Shown here: piece by piece, positions 52,119-62,236 of the stretch
Position numbering within the stretch: position 1 is the first letter of the stretch
Layout: every line of letters starts with the position of its first letter
Origin: an uncultured Caulobacterales bacterium
GTDB taxonomy: Bacteria; Pseudomonadota; Alphaproteobacteria; Caulobacterales; Caulobacteraceae
Direction: 5' to 3'
NCBI GenBank assembly: GCA_903862425.1
Contig: CAIOYC010000030.1
Coordinates: 1-64,000, forward strand
DNA length: 64,000 nucleotides
Translations under genes and position numbers: made by a program
Notes under the pieces: model-generated
What the model was told of the DNA's origin: nothing
The model's database searches: none
Seen by the model: the letters and a program-made list of their open reading frames with translations, nothing else

Positions 52119-54111
52119 ATGGCCCGACGAGCGCCGCGCCCGCCTTGCGCGCCCGCAGGGACCGCGGACGGTCCTCGCCGACTTCGATCCTGAACTGCGC
52201 GGAGAGATACGCTTCACGCCGGGCTACGACCGCCTGGTCGGGACGGTGATGCATGCCTATCAGACCGCCGTTCCGCCCCAGGAGGCGCTCGCCGAACTCG
52301 CCTCAGTGGTTGAGGCGGCGTTTGGCGACCACGACGAAGCCGTCCGCCAGATCGCTCTAGCCGAGGCCTGCGCCGCTGTGCTCCGTGGCGCGCCGTCGCG
52401 CGCCGTATGGGAATATCTCTCGGGCCTCGAATACCATTCCTCGCTCCTTGAGATGTGGCTCCCGCAGGTGGTGATCGCCGCTGCCCTCGACGACCAGGAG
52501 TTCCGAGCCGCCTTCCTGTTGCTCGCTGCGGACATCGTGAAGGCCGCGGTCGATAATCCTGGACGGCGCGCCTTTCAGCGGGAGAAGGACATCGCCGCCG
52601 CTTTCCGCCAAGATTGGGAGGAGCGCCCACTCCTTTCCAGGCTCTGGGTTCCCCAACATCTTGACCGCGCCCTCTTCTCCATCGGCCGCGACGACGACGG
52701 CGTGCTGTTGATCGTCGCCGAGATCGATCTGACCGCTTTCCTCGCGTTGCTCGCGCTGTATGACCACCCCACGCCCGTCGCGCTCGCCCTGAGCTTTTCG
52801 CCGGTGATGCGGACCTATGACGGCTGGCATTGCGCTGTAGCGGCAGCCCCCAAGGCCTTCGAAGCGTCGGGCGACTGGACCGGATCGCTGGTCTTCCCGC
52901 TGCTCCTGACCTTAGCGAGGGAAGAGCTCACCGGCGTCCGGCGTGGCACCGGTGAGCCCGTCACCGCGGAGCTGAAGACGCTGGCCATCGACATAGCCGC
53001 GGCCGTAGCGAGCCGGTCCGACGCTCCTGGGGCCGTGCTGCGCTGGGGCGCCTGGCTCGTTCGCGGACTCATCCTGGCTAACCCGCGCACCGACGTGATC
53101 GACGCCTCGATCCCAGGCTTCGCCGACAGCATCTTGATCGACGCCCTGCTCGAGGCGCCGATCCCCATCGACCCGGCCTCCGATGCCGCCGAGCCGCTGG
53201 AACCGTGGGAGCCCTGGTGTCAGCTCGGCTATCGCGGCTTCGTGTCGGCCGAACGAGCGTTGCCCTTTACATCGGCGACGCCATGGCTGGCCGAGTGGCG
53301 TTTGACGCCCGAGGACTGGTCATCCCGCCGCGGGCTCGACCTTAAAGCGCACGCCGCCCCGTTTATCCAGGCGAAGACGGCGGCGGACGACTACGGCGGG
53401 CGCGTTCTGGCGCTTTGCTTGAAGGCGCAAGGCCCTGCGGATGAGATATTCCTCGACCTTTGGAACAACGCCGAAACGCTTCGCGACATCTTGGAATACG
53501 GCGATCCCGATGAGGCCGCCGACGGAGGCTGGCAGGGCCGCTCCGAAGCGGGGCGCCTTCTTCGGCTTCAATTCAGCGTCGGGCTCGCGATGCTGGACCA
53601 AGTGGTCTGGCCGCAGCGGACCATTCCCAAAGACCGGGTTGGGGTCGCCGCGCGTCTCGTCGCATTGCTTGACGACGCCTTGCGCGAGATGTCGGCCATC
53701 GATCCCCATGATCGTAAATTCTGGTCGGAAGCGGCACGCCACCTGGCGGTCCGACGCGCGCGCTGGCTGTCCGTAGACAGCGGCGCGGAAGTCTTACCCC
53801 TGCCTGACACCGTTCGGCCAACGCTTGCGGATTTCATCTCTCGGCTCAAGGGGGACACTGATGGGTTGCTCGATCTCGCCTATGTACTGCAACGAAATGG
53901 CACCGTGTCTGAGAGGATAGCGGCGGCCTTTGATCAGGCCGAGGTAGACCTTGGGAAGGAGCTACGGTTAGTTGATCGGCTGCGCACCCTTTCGCCAAGG
54001 TTGACCTCGATAAGCGAGGAGCAACTGAAGGCGGTCAAAGCAATGGTCCCGACCAAGCCCTCGGCTCGTCGGCCCAGCAAGCTCGGAGGTCGGCGCGGGC
54101 CTCGAGCGTAG
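52111..54111 (+). CDS. Third gene of the VPA1262-like cluster, unknown
   Basis: 666 aa from ATG 52111, which overlaps the preceding stop (the frame remains open 75 bases upstream). Rich in Ala, Leu, Asp and Arg; largely helical, no membrane segment, no P-loop seen. The tight overlap says it works with the two PLD-like proteins. It ends in a basic KPSARRPSKLGGRRGPRA tail that could bind nucleic acid. Not recognised. Confidence 0.6.
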   Translation: MLEWPDERRARLARPQGPRTVLADFDPELRGEIRFTPGYDRLVGTVMHAYQTAVPPQEALAELASVVEAAFGDHDEAVRQIALAEACAAVLRGAPSRAVWEYLSGLEYHSSLLEMWLPQVVIAAALDDQEFRAAFLLLAADIVKAAVDNPGRRAFQREKDIAAAFRQDWEERPLLSRLWVPQHLDRALFSIGRDDDGVLLIVAEIDLTAFLALLALYDHPTPVALALSFSPVMRTYDGWHCAVAAAPKAFEASGDWTGSLVFPLLLTLAREELTGVRRGTGEPVTAELKTLAIDIAAAVASRSDAPGAVLRWGAWLVRGLILANPRTDVIDASIPGFADSILIDALLEAPIPIDPASDAAEPLEPWEPWCQLGYRGFVSAERALPFTSATPWLAEWRLTPEDWSSRRGLDLKAHAAPFIQAKTAADDYGGRVLALCLKAQGPADEIFLDLWNNAETLRDILEYGDPDEAADGGWQGRSEAGRLLRLQFSVGLAMLDQVVWPQRTIPKDRVGVAARLVALLDDALREMSAIDPHDRKFWSEAARHLAVRRARWLSVDSGAEVLPLPDTVRPTLADFISRLKGDTDGLLDLAYVLQRNGTVSERIAAAFDQAEVDLGKELRLVDRLRTLSPRLTSISEEQLKAVKAMVPTKPSARRPSKLGGRRGPRA

Positions 54112-54301
54112 AACCCATGGAGGGAGATCGGGTGAACTTAGGTCAAAAGCATTTAAACGGCAACGGCGCCTGACTCTAAGATCCGAAAGGTAGCGATCGA
54201 GGTCCGGGTCTTATCGAGAATAGACCAACGCGACCGCCTTCGTCCCAGCCGCTCCTTCATATGCTGAGTGCAGATCGACAACGGAACTAGTGTTCTCTTG
54301 A

Positions 54302-57300
54302 TTGAACACCTTAAATCGACGAGAACATAGGCGGAACATTGGTTTGCAGGCCCGCCGCAACGGAACCGTAATCTTGACCTCAGCAAGCCCAACATCAACA
54401 GGACCAGCGGGCCCGGAATTTGAGGGCGAAGTCGCTGCGCACTACCTCCTGACTATGCTTGTCGGTGGTGAACCGCGCGGACTGCCGGGAACACTTATCG
54501 ACAAGATTGCACTTCAACGGTCGGGTGAAGGCTTTCCGCTCGATGATGTTGTTGTTCACGCCCACAATACAACCGGGGTGAAGGCAATTCTGGAGGTGCA
54601 GGTCAAAAGGAGCGCTACATTCGCTCCCCAAGACCAAGTGTTTGCAGATGTAGTTCAACAGATCGTGGAAGCGGCTGGCGAACCCGGCTTCTGGGATACG
54701 CGGCACGAGCTGGCGGTCGCGATTGGCGTCACGTCGCGGCAGATCAGCGGCCCTTACCAAGACACACTGTCATGGGCGCGTGCGATGGGCGACGCGGCTA
54801 GCTTCTTTGCGAGCTTGAACCGTCCGGGCACCGCAAACACTGCGATGCGGACGTTCGTGGATACGGTTCGGGCGCGTGTCAGTGACGCCAGCGGGGCAGA
54901 CGACCACGAAACGATTTGGCGACTTCTACAGCGTTTCCAAATCCTAGTGTTTGACTACACGGCACTGCACTCCGCATCGGAAACGCTTGCCAAGGAGCGG
55001 GCCGCACGCGCTCTCCACCCTGACGACGCCGGAAGCGCGGGCGCGCTTTGGTCGACGCTTGTTAGGCTCGCCATCAGTCGCGCGGCCGACGGAGGTGAAT
55101 TCAACAAAGCATCGCTGGAGGAAGCCCTTCGTCAGGAAGGCTTTCGCCTGGCGGGTGATCGCCGCCACTCTGTGGCACGTGCGATCATCGCTGAGGACGC
55201 GGAACATGCGCTGTCGGACATCGGAGACCGAATTGCGGGCGTAGTGCTCCCCCGAGCGCGGCTCGTGGCGGAAGTCGACAACGCTTGGGACACAGGGCGC
55301 TACATCGAAATTCGGGGGGACGCGGGCGTCGGCAAATCCGGAATTTTGAAACGCATCGCCAAGCAGATGTCCGCAGAGGCGCGGATCGTTGTGCTCGCGC
55401 CGGGCCGCGTCAAGGCGGGCGGCTGGCCCAGCATGGGCGCCGCAATTGGCTTCGAGGGGACTGCGCGCGAGTTTCTCGTTGATCTGGCGCTCGATGGTGG
55501 GTCTACGGTCTTCATCGACAATCTCGACAGCTTCGACGCCGGAGAGCGATTGACCGTCAGCGATCTCATTCGCGAGGCGTCTGGTGTTCCGGGGGTTCGC
55601 ATCGTGGCGACAGCCAGGACCGGTTTCGGGATGCAGGAGCCAAGTTGGCTTCCTCCTGACGCCATCACGGCCTTGGGTGCCGCACTGATTGTCGGCATCA
55701 AAGAACTGGGTGACGACGAAATTGAAGAGCTCAAAGTCGCAATCCCCGCCGTCGCGGGATTGCTCGCGCCCGGCCATCCGGCTCGTGTCGTGGTCCGCAA
55801 TTTGTTCCGACTAGGACGATTGGCGCAATCAACACCGGGGGGCGATGTCCCCCGGACCGAGGTCGAAATGGCGCTCGACTGGTGGCGCTCGGCCGGTGGT
55901 CGCCGCGATGATCAAGGGCATCGCGAGCGGGCACGGGTTCTTCGGGCACTGGCGGAGCAGGCGCTAGGAGGTCCGTCCTACCTTGACGCCAGTGAACAGC
56001 CGGCCGCCGCGCTTGACGCTCTGATCGCAAACCAATCGCTCAAGGACCTGGACGATGATCGGGTCGCCTTCCGGCATGATGTGCTGCGCGAGTGGGGCAT
56101 TGCCAATTTGCTGGCGACCGATCCGACCTTGGCCGACAGGCTGCATCTCGATCAACCCGCATCGGCGTCCAATGCGCGGGGTGTCGAACTTCTCGCCCGC
56201 ATAGGTCTGGAAGGCACAGGTGGGCCGGATAGTTGGCGGGAAATCCTCGATCGGATGAGTCAGCCCGGTGTTCACATCACCTGGCGACGAGCGGTGTTGA
56301 TGTCCCTCGTTCGGTCAGAGCTTGAGAGCACGCTGCTTGCGCGCGTTTGGCCATTGTTGGTCGCCGATGACGCAGCTTTGTTGCGGGAGCTGTTGCGAAC
56401 CGTTGTGGCGGTCGATGTCCAGCCGGCCAGTGAAATGATCGCCGCACTCGGACTTGGCGATGAGATTTCGTTGCCGAACAGCTTCGTGCCGGTGGGGCCG
56501 TCGTGGCGCAGACTTCTCGTGCTCCTTCTTGCCTATCAGGCTCACATACCGCCGTCGGCGTTCCGCGAGGTCACGGCCCTGTTTCAGGCTTGGTCGTTTG
56601 GAACCTTCGGCGTCGATCCGATAACGCCAAAGCTGATGGAATGGACCTATGCCCGCCTGGCGGAGATCGAGAGCGCCTTTGGCGGCGAATTTACTGCTCG
56701 GTACAGCCTGTATGACGGCAAGATTCCGGGCGAAGAGCTGCAAAGCTTGCGAGACGATCTCCGAACTATCTTTCTGCTCTTCTGCCGCCATGTGCCGAAG
56801 CTCGCGTCGGACTATCTAAAACTCGTCACGGGTTTGGATCGGGACCGCGACATCGTCTCGAGCATCTTGAAGTTCCGTGGGAGCTTGGCGCAGGCGGCGC
56901 CAGCAGAGCTGGCAGAGCTAACAGCGACAGCGCTAATCGGGAAAGAACCGAGGCAGCGATCCAATCGCCGCGATGCTCTCCGAGATAGGCCGTTCGAGTA
57001 TGTCGAACACGACTTCATGCCGGCATCGCCGTCCCAAGGCCCCTTCTACGAGCTCCTTGTCGCGTCGCCGGGTGACGGCCTCGCGCTGGTGCACCGGATC
57101 GCAAAACACGCGGTCGAGTTTCAGGCGAACGGCCAATCGCCGGATGATGATCTGATTACGGTCGAGCTTTCGGCAGGGCCGCGGGACTTTCCTTGGACCG
57201 CGACCTACTCGTGGCCGCGCGATGCGCGTTCCTTTGCGCTCACCTCAGCTTTGATGGCGCTCGAAGCGTGGGGCCACGAGAGAATTGAGGCGGGCGACGA

Positions 57301-59497
57301 TATTGCCGATGTGGTCGAGCATGTCCTCGGCCCTCCGGACTCATGCTGCGCCTTTCTGCTCATCGCCGTGGACCTCATTATCTCGCATTGGCCGAAGTCT
57401 CGCGCCGCAGCAGTCCCGCTCGTGGGTTGCCCGGAACTGCTCTGCATCGATCGGGAACGGCAGGCCCTTGAGGCTATGGCCGACATCGACCTTTTTGGCC
57501 TCAAGGCGCTTCAGAAAGAGCCTGTCGGTGGCGCAACGCTCGCGAGTTTGAAGAAGCGTACGTCGCGACGTGCACCGCTGGAACGGCTTCTCGCCGGATA
57601 CGTGTTCGGCGAGAGCCCCGAGCGCGAAAACCTCATTGCCCTTCTTGAAGTGAAGGCGGCAGCGCTCGGGGCCATCGAGGGAACAGATTCCTTTGCGGTC
57701 CCTCGCTTTATGGCTCGTCATGCACTGAATGAGCTCGATCCCGCGAATTGGCCTGAAGGTGAATTTCAGCAGGACGATGGCACCACCGTCTCAGGCCGCT
57801 ACTACAACCCGCCCCAGGCGGAGGCAGAGCATCTTCTCGCGCTCAACCGATCCAACACGGGGGTCGCCGAATTCAACACGCGGACTCGGCTCGCCCTTGC
57901 ACTCAGCGAACCGTCGAAGTCGTCCTCGGAATTTGCAGCCAGCGCGGCGGACCTCATGGAGGCGATCACCCCGGAGGATATCGCGGCGGACGACCTTCGC
58001 CGCCATGACGTTGCGACGGCCGCGATGGTCGTGATGCGCGACGGCACGGCCGATGTTCGATCTGCGAAAATGGCTTGGGCGCTCGATGTTTTCGAGAAGG
58101 CCAAAAGTGACGACGACGACGTTGCTCGCATGCGCAACGGGCTGCGCTTCAATTCGCCCGCGATAGCTTTCGTGGGGCTTGCGGAGATCTTCAAGGTTAG
58201 CCGAGATCCGGAAATTGTGCGCCTGATGCTCGGTCATGCCGCGTCGAAGAATCCAGCGGTGGCGCATGGCGTCATTTCCGTCGCGCGCGAGCTTGCGGAG
58301 ATTGATGAGCGGATGGTACGCTCAATCCTTCGGTGCGGAATGGCTGCCTGCGTCCGCCCCCAGCGGCAATGGGACCGGCCCGAAGCGGAAACCGAGGCCC
58401 ATGAGGCCGCCTTCCTCGAAAGGCTCAATGACGTCGTGGAACAAGAGGCGACGTGGCTTGCGGAGAACGGACGTGAGCCTCAATGGCCGGAGTTTGTCGC
58501 GGAAATTCCATCGGCACGTCGCAGGCGTCGCATCGGCCAGGCTGAACCCATTGCGGATAGCCAGCGCCCTGAGCGTTCGTTGTACTATTCTGACCATCAC
58601 GCCGGCGCGCTGTGGCTGAACGCTGCCGCGCAGATTCTTGTGCCGGAACGACGCGGGTGGCTTCGTGAGATGATCCGAAGCTATGCCGACTGGACGGCGA
58701 AGCGAAACGGCTGCGACCTCGACCACGACACGGACTTGTCGAGTCCGCCGTCGGAGTGGAACGGAGCCTACTTCAATCTTCTTGCACGGTGTCTCGATGG
58801 CCTTTCGGAAATAGAGATTGATGACCTCGCGCTGAAGCCGATTGTTGGACTGCCGGATTCGGCATTTTTCGATGTCACCATGGTGTTTATGGCAAGCGTC
58901 GATGTCGCCTACCTCGATCACCATGAACTCAAAGATCGAGCCTCTGCTATCCGACAGAAGCTGGCCGCACGCATGATGGAGTCCCAGCGCTGGATAGGTC
59001 TGAGTTACAACCCTGGCTCAACAGGCATTGAAATGCGTCTTGGTCCCGCAATTGGGGCATTGTTTCTGAACAGCGCTCACGGGTTCGGATCGCCCACCGT
59101 CTGCTATGTCCCTGCGGGATTGATGCCAGAGACCGATGTATTTCTCGACACTCTGAAGTGGCTCGCGCTCGATCGTCAAAATCTCTTCATTGCGATCGTC
59201 ACCATGAATTTTCTGGAGGTGGCTCCGAGGTTCGAGCAACTGGATTTCGCGCTGAGCGCCTTTGGAGCCTGGCTGGCCGCTTTTGCAAAGAATGCCAAAA
59301 TATGGGTCGATCACGGAATCGGCCGGCGCGTTAGTGCTTGGCTGTCGGCGGTCTTAACGGCAGCGGATCGACCGATTGTGCAACGCGACGACCGAACGAC
59401 AATCGACCTGATCCTAGCGGAGTTGGTGAGGATCGGTGTGCCAGAGGCGAGGCAGCTTGAATCGACCTTGGCTTCGCTGAAGCCTCATTCAATCTAG
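54302..59497 (+). CDS. Giant nuclease-ATPase defence-type protein
   Basis: 1731 aa. The N-terminal domain looks like a Cap4-type dsDNA endonuclease: FEGE (Glu41) on the first helix, PLDD (Asp81/82), then Gln100-x-Lys102 in LEVQVKR. A P-loop ATPase follows, with Walker A GDAGVGKS (339-346) and Walker B TVFIDNLDS (Asp405). The remaining about 1200 residues are helical-repeat-like and probably sense a target. The order matches Avs/STAND-type antiviral proteins, though the NTPase subtype is not certain. The start is uncertain (TTG at 54302; another TTG near 54374 would give 24 residues less). Confidence 0.7.
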   Translation: MNTLNRREHRRNIGLQARRNGTVILTSASPTSTGPAGPEFEGEVAAHYLLTMLVGGEPRGLPGTLIDKIALQRSGEGFPLDDVVVHAHNTTGVKAILEVQVKRSATFAPQDQVFADVVQQIVEAAGEPGFWDTRHELAVAIGVTSRQISGPYQDTLSWARAMGDAASFFASLNRPGTANTAMRTFVDTVRARVSDASGADDHETIWRLLQRFQILVFDYTALHSASETLAKERAARALHPDDAGSAGALWSTLVRLAISRAADGGEFNKASLEEALRQEGFRLAGDRRHSVARAIIAEDAEHALSDIGDRIAGVVLPRARLVAEVDNAWDTGRYIEIRGDAGVGKSGILKRIAKQMSAEARIVVLAPGRVKAGGWPSMGAAIGFEGTAREFLVDLALDGGSTVFIDNLDSFDAGERLTVSDLIREASGVPGVRIVATARTGFGMQEPSWLPPDAITALGAALIVGIKELGDDEIEELKVAIPAVAGLLAPGHPARVVVRNLFRLGRLAQSTPGGDVPRTEVEMALDWWRSAGGRRDDQGHRERARVLRALAEQALGGPSYLDASEQPAAALDALIANQSLKDLDDDRVAFRHDVLREWGIANLLATDPTLADRLHLDQPASASNARGVELLARIGLEGTGGPDSWREILDRMSQPGVHITWRRAVLMSLVRSELESTLLARVWPLLVADDAALLRELLRTVVAVDVQPASEMIAALGLGDEISLPNSFVPVGPSWRRLLVLLLAYQAHIPPSAFREVTALFQAWSFGTFGVDPITPKLMEWTYARLAEIESAFGGEFTARYSLYDGKIPGEELQSLRDDLRTIFLLFCRHVPKLASDYLKLVTGLDRDRDIVSSILKFRGSLAQAAPAELAELTATALIGKEPRQRSNRRDALRDRPFEYVEHDFMPASPSQGPFYELLVASPGDGLALVHRIAKHAVEFQANGQSPDDDLITVELSAGPRDFPWTATYSWPRDARSFALTSALMALEAWGHERIEAGDDIADVVEHVLGPPDSCCAFLLIAVDLIISHWPKSRAAAVPLVGCPELLCIDRERQALEAMADIDLFGLKALQKEPVGGATLASLKKRTSRRAPLERLLAGYVFGESPERENLIALLEVKAAALGAIEGTDSFAVPRFMARHALNELDPANWPEGEFQQDDGTTVSGRYYNPPQAEAEHLLALNRSNTGVAEFNTRTRLALALSEPSKSSSEFAASAADLMEAITPEDIAADDLRRHDVATAAMVVMRDGTADVRSAKMAWALDVFEKAKSDDDDVARMRNGLRFNSPAIAFVGLAEIFKVSRDPEIVRLMLGHAASKNPAVAHGVISVARELAEIDERMVRSILRCGMAACVRPQRQWDRPEAETEAHEAAFLERLNDVVEQEATWLAENGREPQWPEFVAEIPSARRRRRIGQAEPIADSQRPERSLYYSDHHAGALWLNAAAQILVPERRGWLREMIRSYADWTAKRNGCDLDHDTDLSSPPSEWNGAYFNLLARCLDGLSEIEIDDLALKPIVGLPDSAFFDVTMVFMASVDVAYLDHHELKDRASAIRQKLAARMMESQRWIGLSYNPGSTGIEMRLGPAIGALFLNSAHGFGSPTVCYVPAGLMPETDVFLDTLKWLALDRQNLFIAIVTMNFLEVAPRFEQLDFALSAFGAWLAAFAKNAKIWVDHGIGRRVSAWLSAVLTAADRPIVQRDDRTTIDLILAELVRIGVPEARQLESTLASLKPHSI

Positions 59498-59739
59498 CCA
59501 GCGGCGCAGCCGGGGAGAGGTCGAACCAAAATGGATGTCGCGTGGGAGGGGAACGTTGCGCACGCCGTCCAGAACCCCAAACCAGATGGGGGCCATCACT
59601 ATAGAGACCCCCACCCGGAAGCAGACGTTATGAACGACAGCTAAGAGCCCAACCACGACATCCTGTAGCCGCTGACTAGAGCGCGACACCGCCTACCCAA
59701 GTCGTGTAATGACCGTTCGAACCAATGTCCGGTGCCTGT

Positions 59740-61185
59740 TCAAGTCGCTGGGGGCGAGGATGGTGTTTTGTCTGTGCCCCGCCCTCGCTGCCAGGCTAGT
59801 TCGCCCAGCGCAGTGTGGACCCAGCTTGAGGGTTCGAGGCCGCGATAGCCGATCAAATTGAGGAACAAGCGTTCGAAAATGGCGCGCGCCCTCAGCGTTT
59901 CGGCATGGACGAGATTGATGTCTTCAATCAGCCTTCCATGGACGATATCGTTCCTCGCCTTGATCAGGCCTGTGAGACCGGCGAGGAGCGCTGCGTTCTG
60001 CTTGGTCCAGCGCCGCAGCTGCGCCCTAGCCATGCGCTCGACCCGCTCCTGAAGCGTCATCCCGACACGGTCGGACACGCTGCGTTGGACACGCGCGTCC
60101 AGCGCTCGATCTAAGCCCTGCGCCCTGACTGCTTCTCGCAGGGCCTTCGAAATTCGACGCCACTGTGAGGGCGTGGCGAGATAACGATCCAGGCCCTCCG
60201 CAGCCTCAAAGGCGCTCACGAGACGCTCCAAGGCCTCGACACAGTTGGTCAGACGGGTCTCGGTCGTAGAGGCGATGAAGGAGCCGACATAACCATAACT
60301 CGCCGCATGCAGTAGCTCCCGCTGCGGTCGATAGCGCCCAAGGGTTTCGAGCCCCTTAGTAAAGAAGCGGTCGATTGGCCCTGTAAGGGTGTCGTCATAG
60401 CCCTCCTGCTTAGGCCGCGCTTCTAAGGCGACCGGGAGCCAGCGCCGGTCGTAGACACCTTGCGTTCGGCGAAGCTCGGAAACGACCGATACGTATTGGC
60501 GGAAGACGAAACTGATCAGAATGCGGAAGCTGAACCAGTGATGGTTGACGTCCTCCAGAAAGGCCTTCTCATCGGCCATTCCCATCGGTCGCAATTCGAC
60601 CGCCGGGATCTCGATCAGCTCCGCTTCCTGCGACACCCTGGGGTCATTTCGAATCCAGCTGTGTTGGACCAGCCGGAAGCTAACGCCGGCACCCTTGACC
60701 GCATGCCAATCGCCGAACGCGTCGAAGCCCTCACGCCCCAGCCGTCGCCTTGAATGGGCTGGCCATCCCAGTGGCCGTTGAAGGAAACTGAATTCGACGC
60801 TTGGCGTCTCCACCTTCCACCCGTGGTTACGCTGGCGGACCTCGTAAAGCTCAAGCTCGGCGAAAGCTTCAACGCCTCCATCGGTGATCCAGGCCCCAGC
60901 ACCCGCGCCCATGCTTCGAAATGCAGCCAAGCCCTCGGTCGTGTCGTGCGGCGGTACGTCCGGCCCATTGCGGGGTGGTTCGAAGACCGCCCATCGCACT
61001 GTTTGAATGTTGTGGACCCGGAGAACGCGGCGCCAATCCTCGCGTGTGCCGATCAGAACCATGCGATTCCAGTTCATATAGCCGGAATCGCGATGCAGCT
61101 CGGCTGAACATTGCTGGGCTTCACCATCGTCAGTCGTCAGGATCACGCTGACAGACGTGGCCGCATCCCGGTCCCGTCCCTGCAT
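59740..61185 (-). CDS. HEPN-domain protein, ApeA-like
   Basis: 481 aa. The N-terminal about 230 residues are beta-rich; the C-terminal half is helical and contains ARNDIVHGR, with Arg411-x4-His416, the catalytic pattern of HEPN ribonucleases, typical of abortive-infection proteins. The layout (beta-rich N-terminus plus HEPN) recalls ApeA. It begins at 61185 on the TGATG overlap with the FRG gene, so the two are translationally coupled. Confidence 0.65.
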   Translation of the reverse strand: MQGRDRDAATSVSVILTTDDGEAQQCSAELHRDSGYMNWNRMVLIGTREDWRRVLRVHNIQTVRWAVFEPPRNGPDVPPHDTTEGLAAFRSMGAGAGAWITDGGVEAFAELELYEVRQRNHGWKVETPSVEFSFLQRPLGWPAHSRRRLGREGFDAFGDWHAVKGAGVSFRLVQHSWIRNDPRVSQEAELIEIPAVELRPMGMADEKAFLEDVNHHWFSFRILISFVFRQYVSVVSELRRTQGVYDRRWLPVALEARPKQEGYDDTLTGPIDRFFTKGLETLGRYRPQRELLHAASYGYVGSFIASTTETRLTNCVEALERLVSAFEAAEGLDRYLATPSQWRRISKALREAVRAQGLDRALDARVQRSVSDRVGMTLQERVERMARAQLRRWTKQNAALLAGLTGLIKARNDIVHGRLIEDINLVHAETLRARAIFERLFLNLIGYRGLEPSSWVHTALGELAWQRGRGTDKTPSSPPAT

Positions 61186-62053
61186 CAGGCTGACCTCAGT
61201 CCATCAGTGATCTCGGCAGTTAGGGATTCGAGCCAATCCTTGCCACGCGGATAGAGAGCCGCATCCGACACGCGTGGGAAAATCTGATCATCCCAGAACC
61301 CCTTCGGATCAAAACGGAATTTCCCGATCACCCGGCGTCCCAGATCTAACTCGTGAGGCCTGTAGAGGGCGCTCTGCTCGGCGCTCGCCATGTCAGGATA
61401 CTCGCCTAACAGATAGCCTTCCTGGATGTGAGGTCGGATCGCGGCAGGGGGGCAGACGCTGGCGAGGCGGACGATCTGCAAGCCGCTCTCAGTGTTCGCC
61501 GTGATCGCCCCGCTTAGGTTGGGCACGCCTAGCACATAGAGAAAGGCCTCGCTTCCTTCCGCGAGGCTGGCGAAAGAGGCTGCGATCCGAAGCGAGTGGG
61601 TGACGTCGAGCAGGGGCGTTGGGCAAACTTCATAGTGCTGCAGGATAGACCAGCGCAGGAGCGGCTCGCGGGAGAGACGCTGTCGTCCCAACCGTCGTCC
61701 TCGCTCAAACGCATCGCTCAGGAGGCGCTCAGCCGCAGCCAACTTCTGAAAGCGCAGCTTTAGGTCGCTGGGTGTCGGCCGGAAACGGCCCGGGTTGGGC
61801 GGAACAGGGTTGGTTTGAGCGACGTGAAACCCTTCTCGCTGCGATAGTCCTTGGCTTGGCCCCGAAAGAAGAGAACCTGCGACCGGTTGCGGTATTGGAG
61901 TTCGGCAACCCGCGCCGCCAGGTCCATGTAATCCTTAACCCTGAAACCCGGGTCCTGCCGGACCCGTCCATTGGTCACGACCTCAGCGGTGGATTTGCCG
62001 TCGACGAAGGCCCAGAGCTTCGAATTGCCCACCTGTTCCATCGCGCCCTCCAC
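61185..62053 (-). pseudogene. FRG-domain protein, interrupted by a frameshift
   Basis: The first frame (62053 to about 61797) has the FRG opening: VLFFRGQAKDY followed by SLKPTLFRP. The continuation, RFRPTPSDLKLRFQKL and LLRWSILQHYEVCPTPLLDV, is in another frame down to 61185. One missing C (plus-strand G run near 61797-61799) restores FRP-NPGRFRP. FRG proteins are common in phage-defence islands and near toxins. It may be a real mutation or a sequencing slip; the coupled HEPN gene would still be made only if translation re-initiates. Confidence 0.8.
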
Positions 62054-62236
62054 GTACCAGCGTGACCGCTCGTTTGGGCCGCCGCAAGGGTTTAGAAGCT
62101 TCGGAGCCTGTCTGGATCAGTTCGATCCTGGTGCAGGTGTCGGTTGGCGTCTCGAAGCTCGCGCGCCAAGCCCAGCCGAGCGTCTTGAATCTGGAGCGAT
62201 CTCAAAGGCAGCTATGAGCGCGGAGCTGCCGCCACT

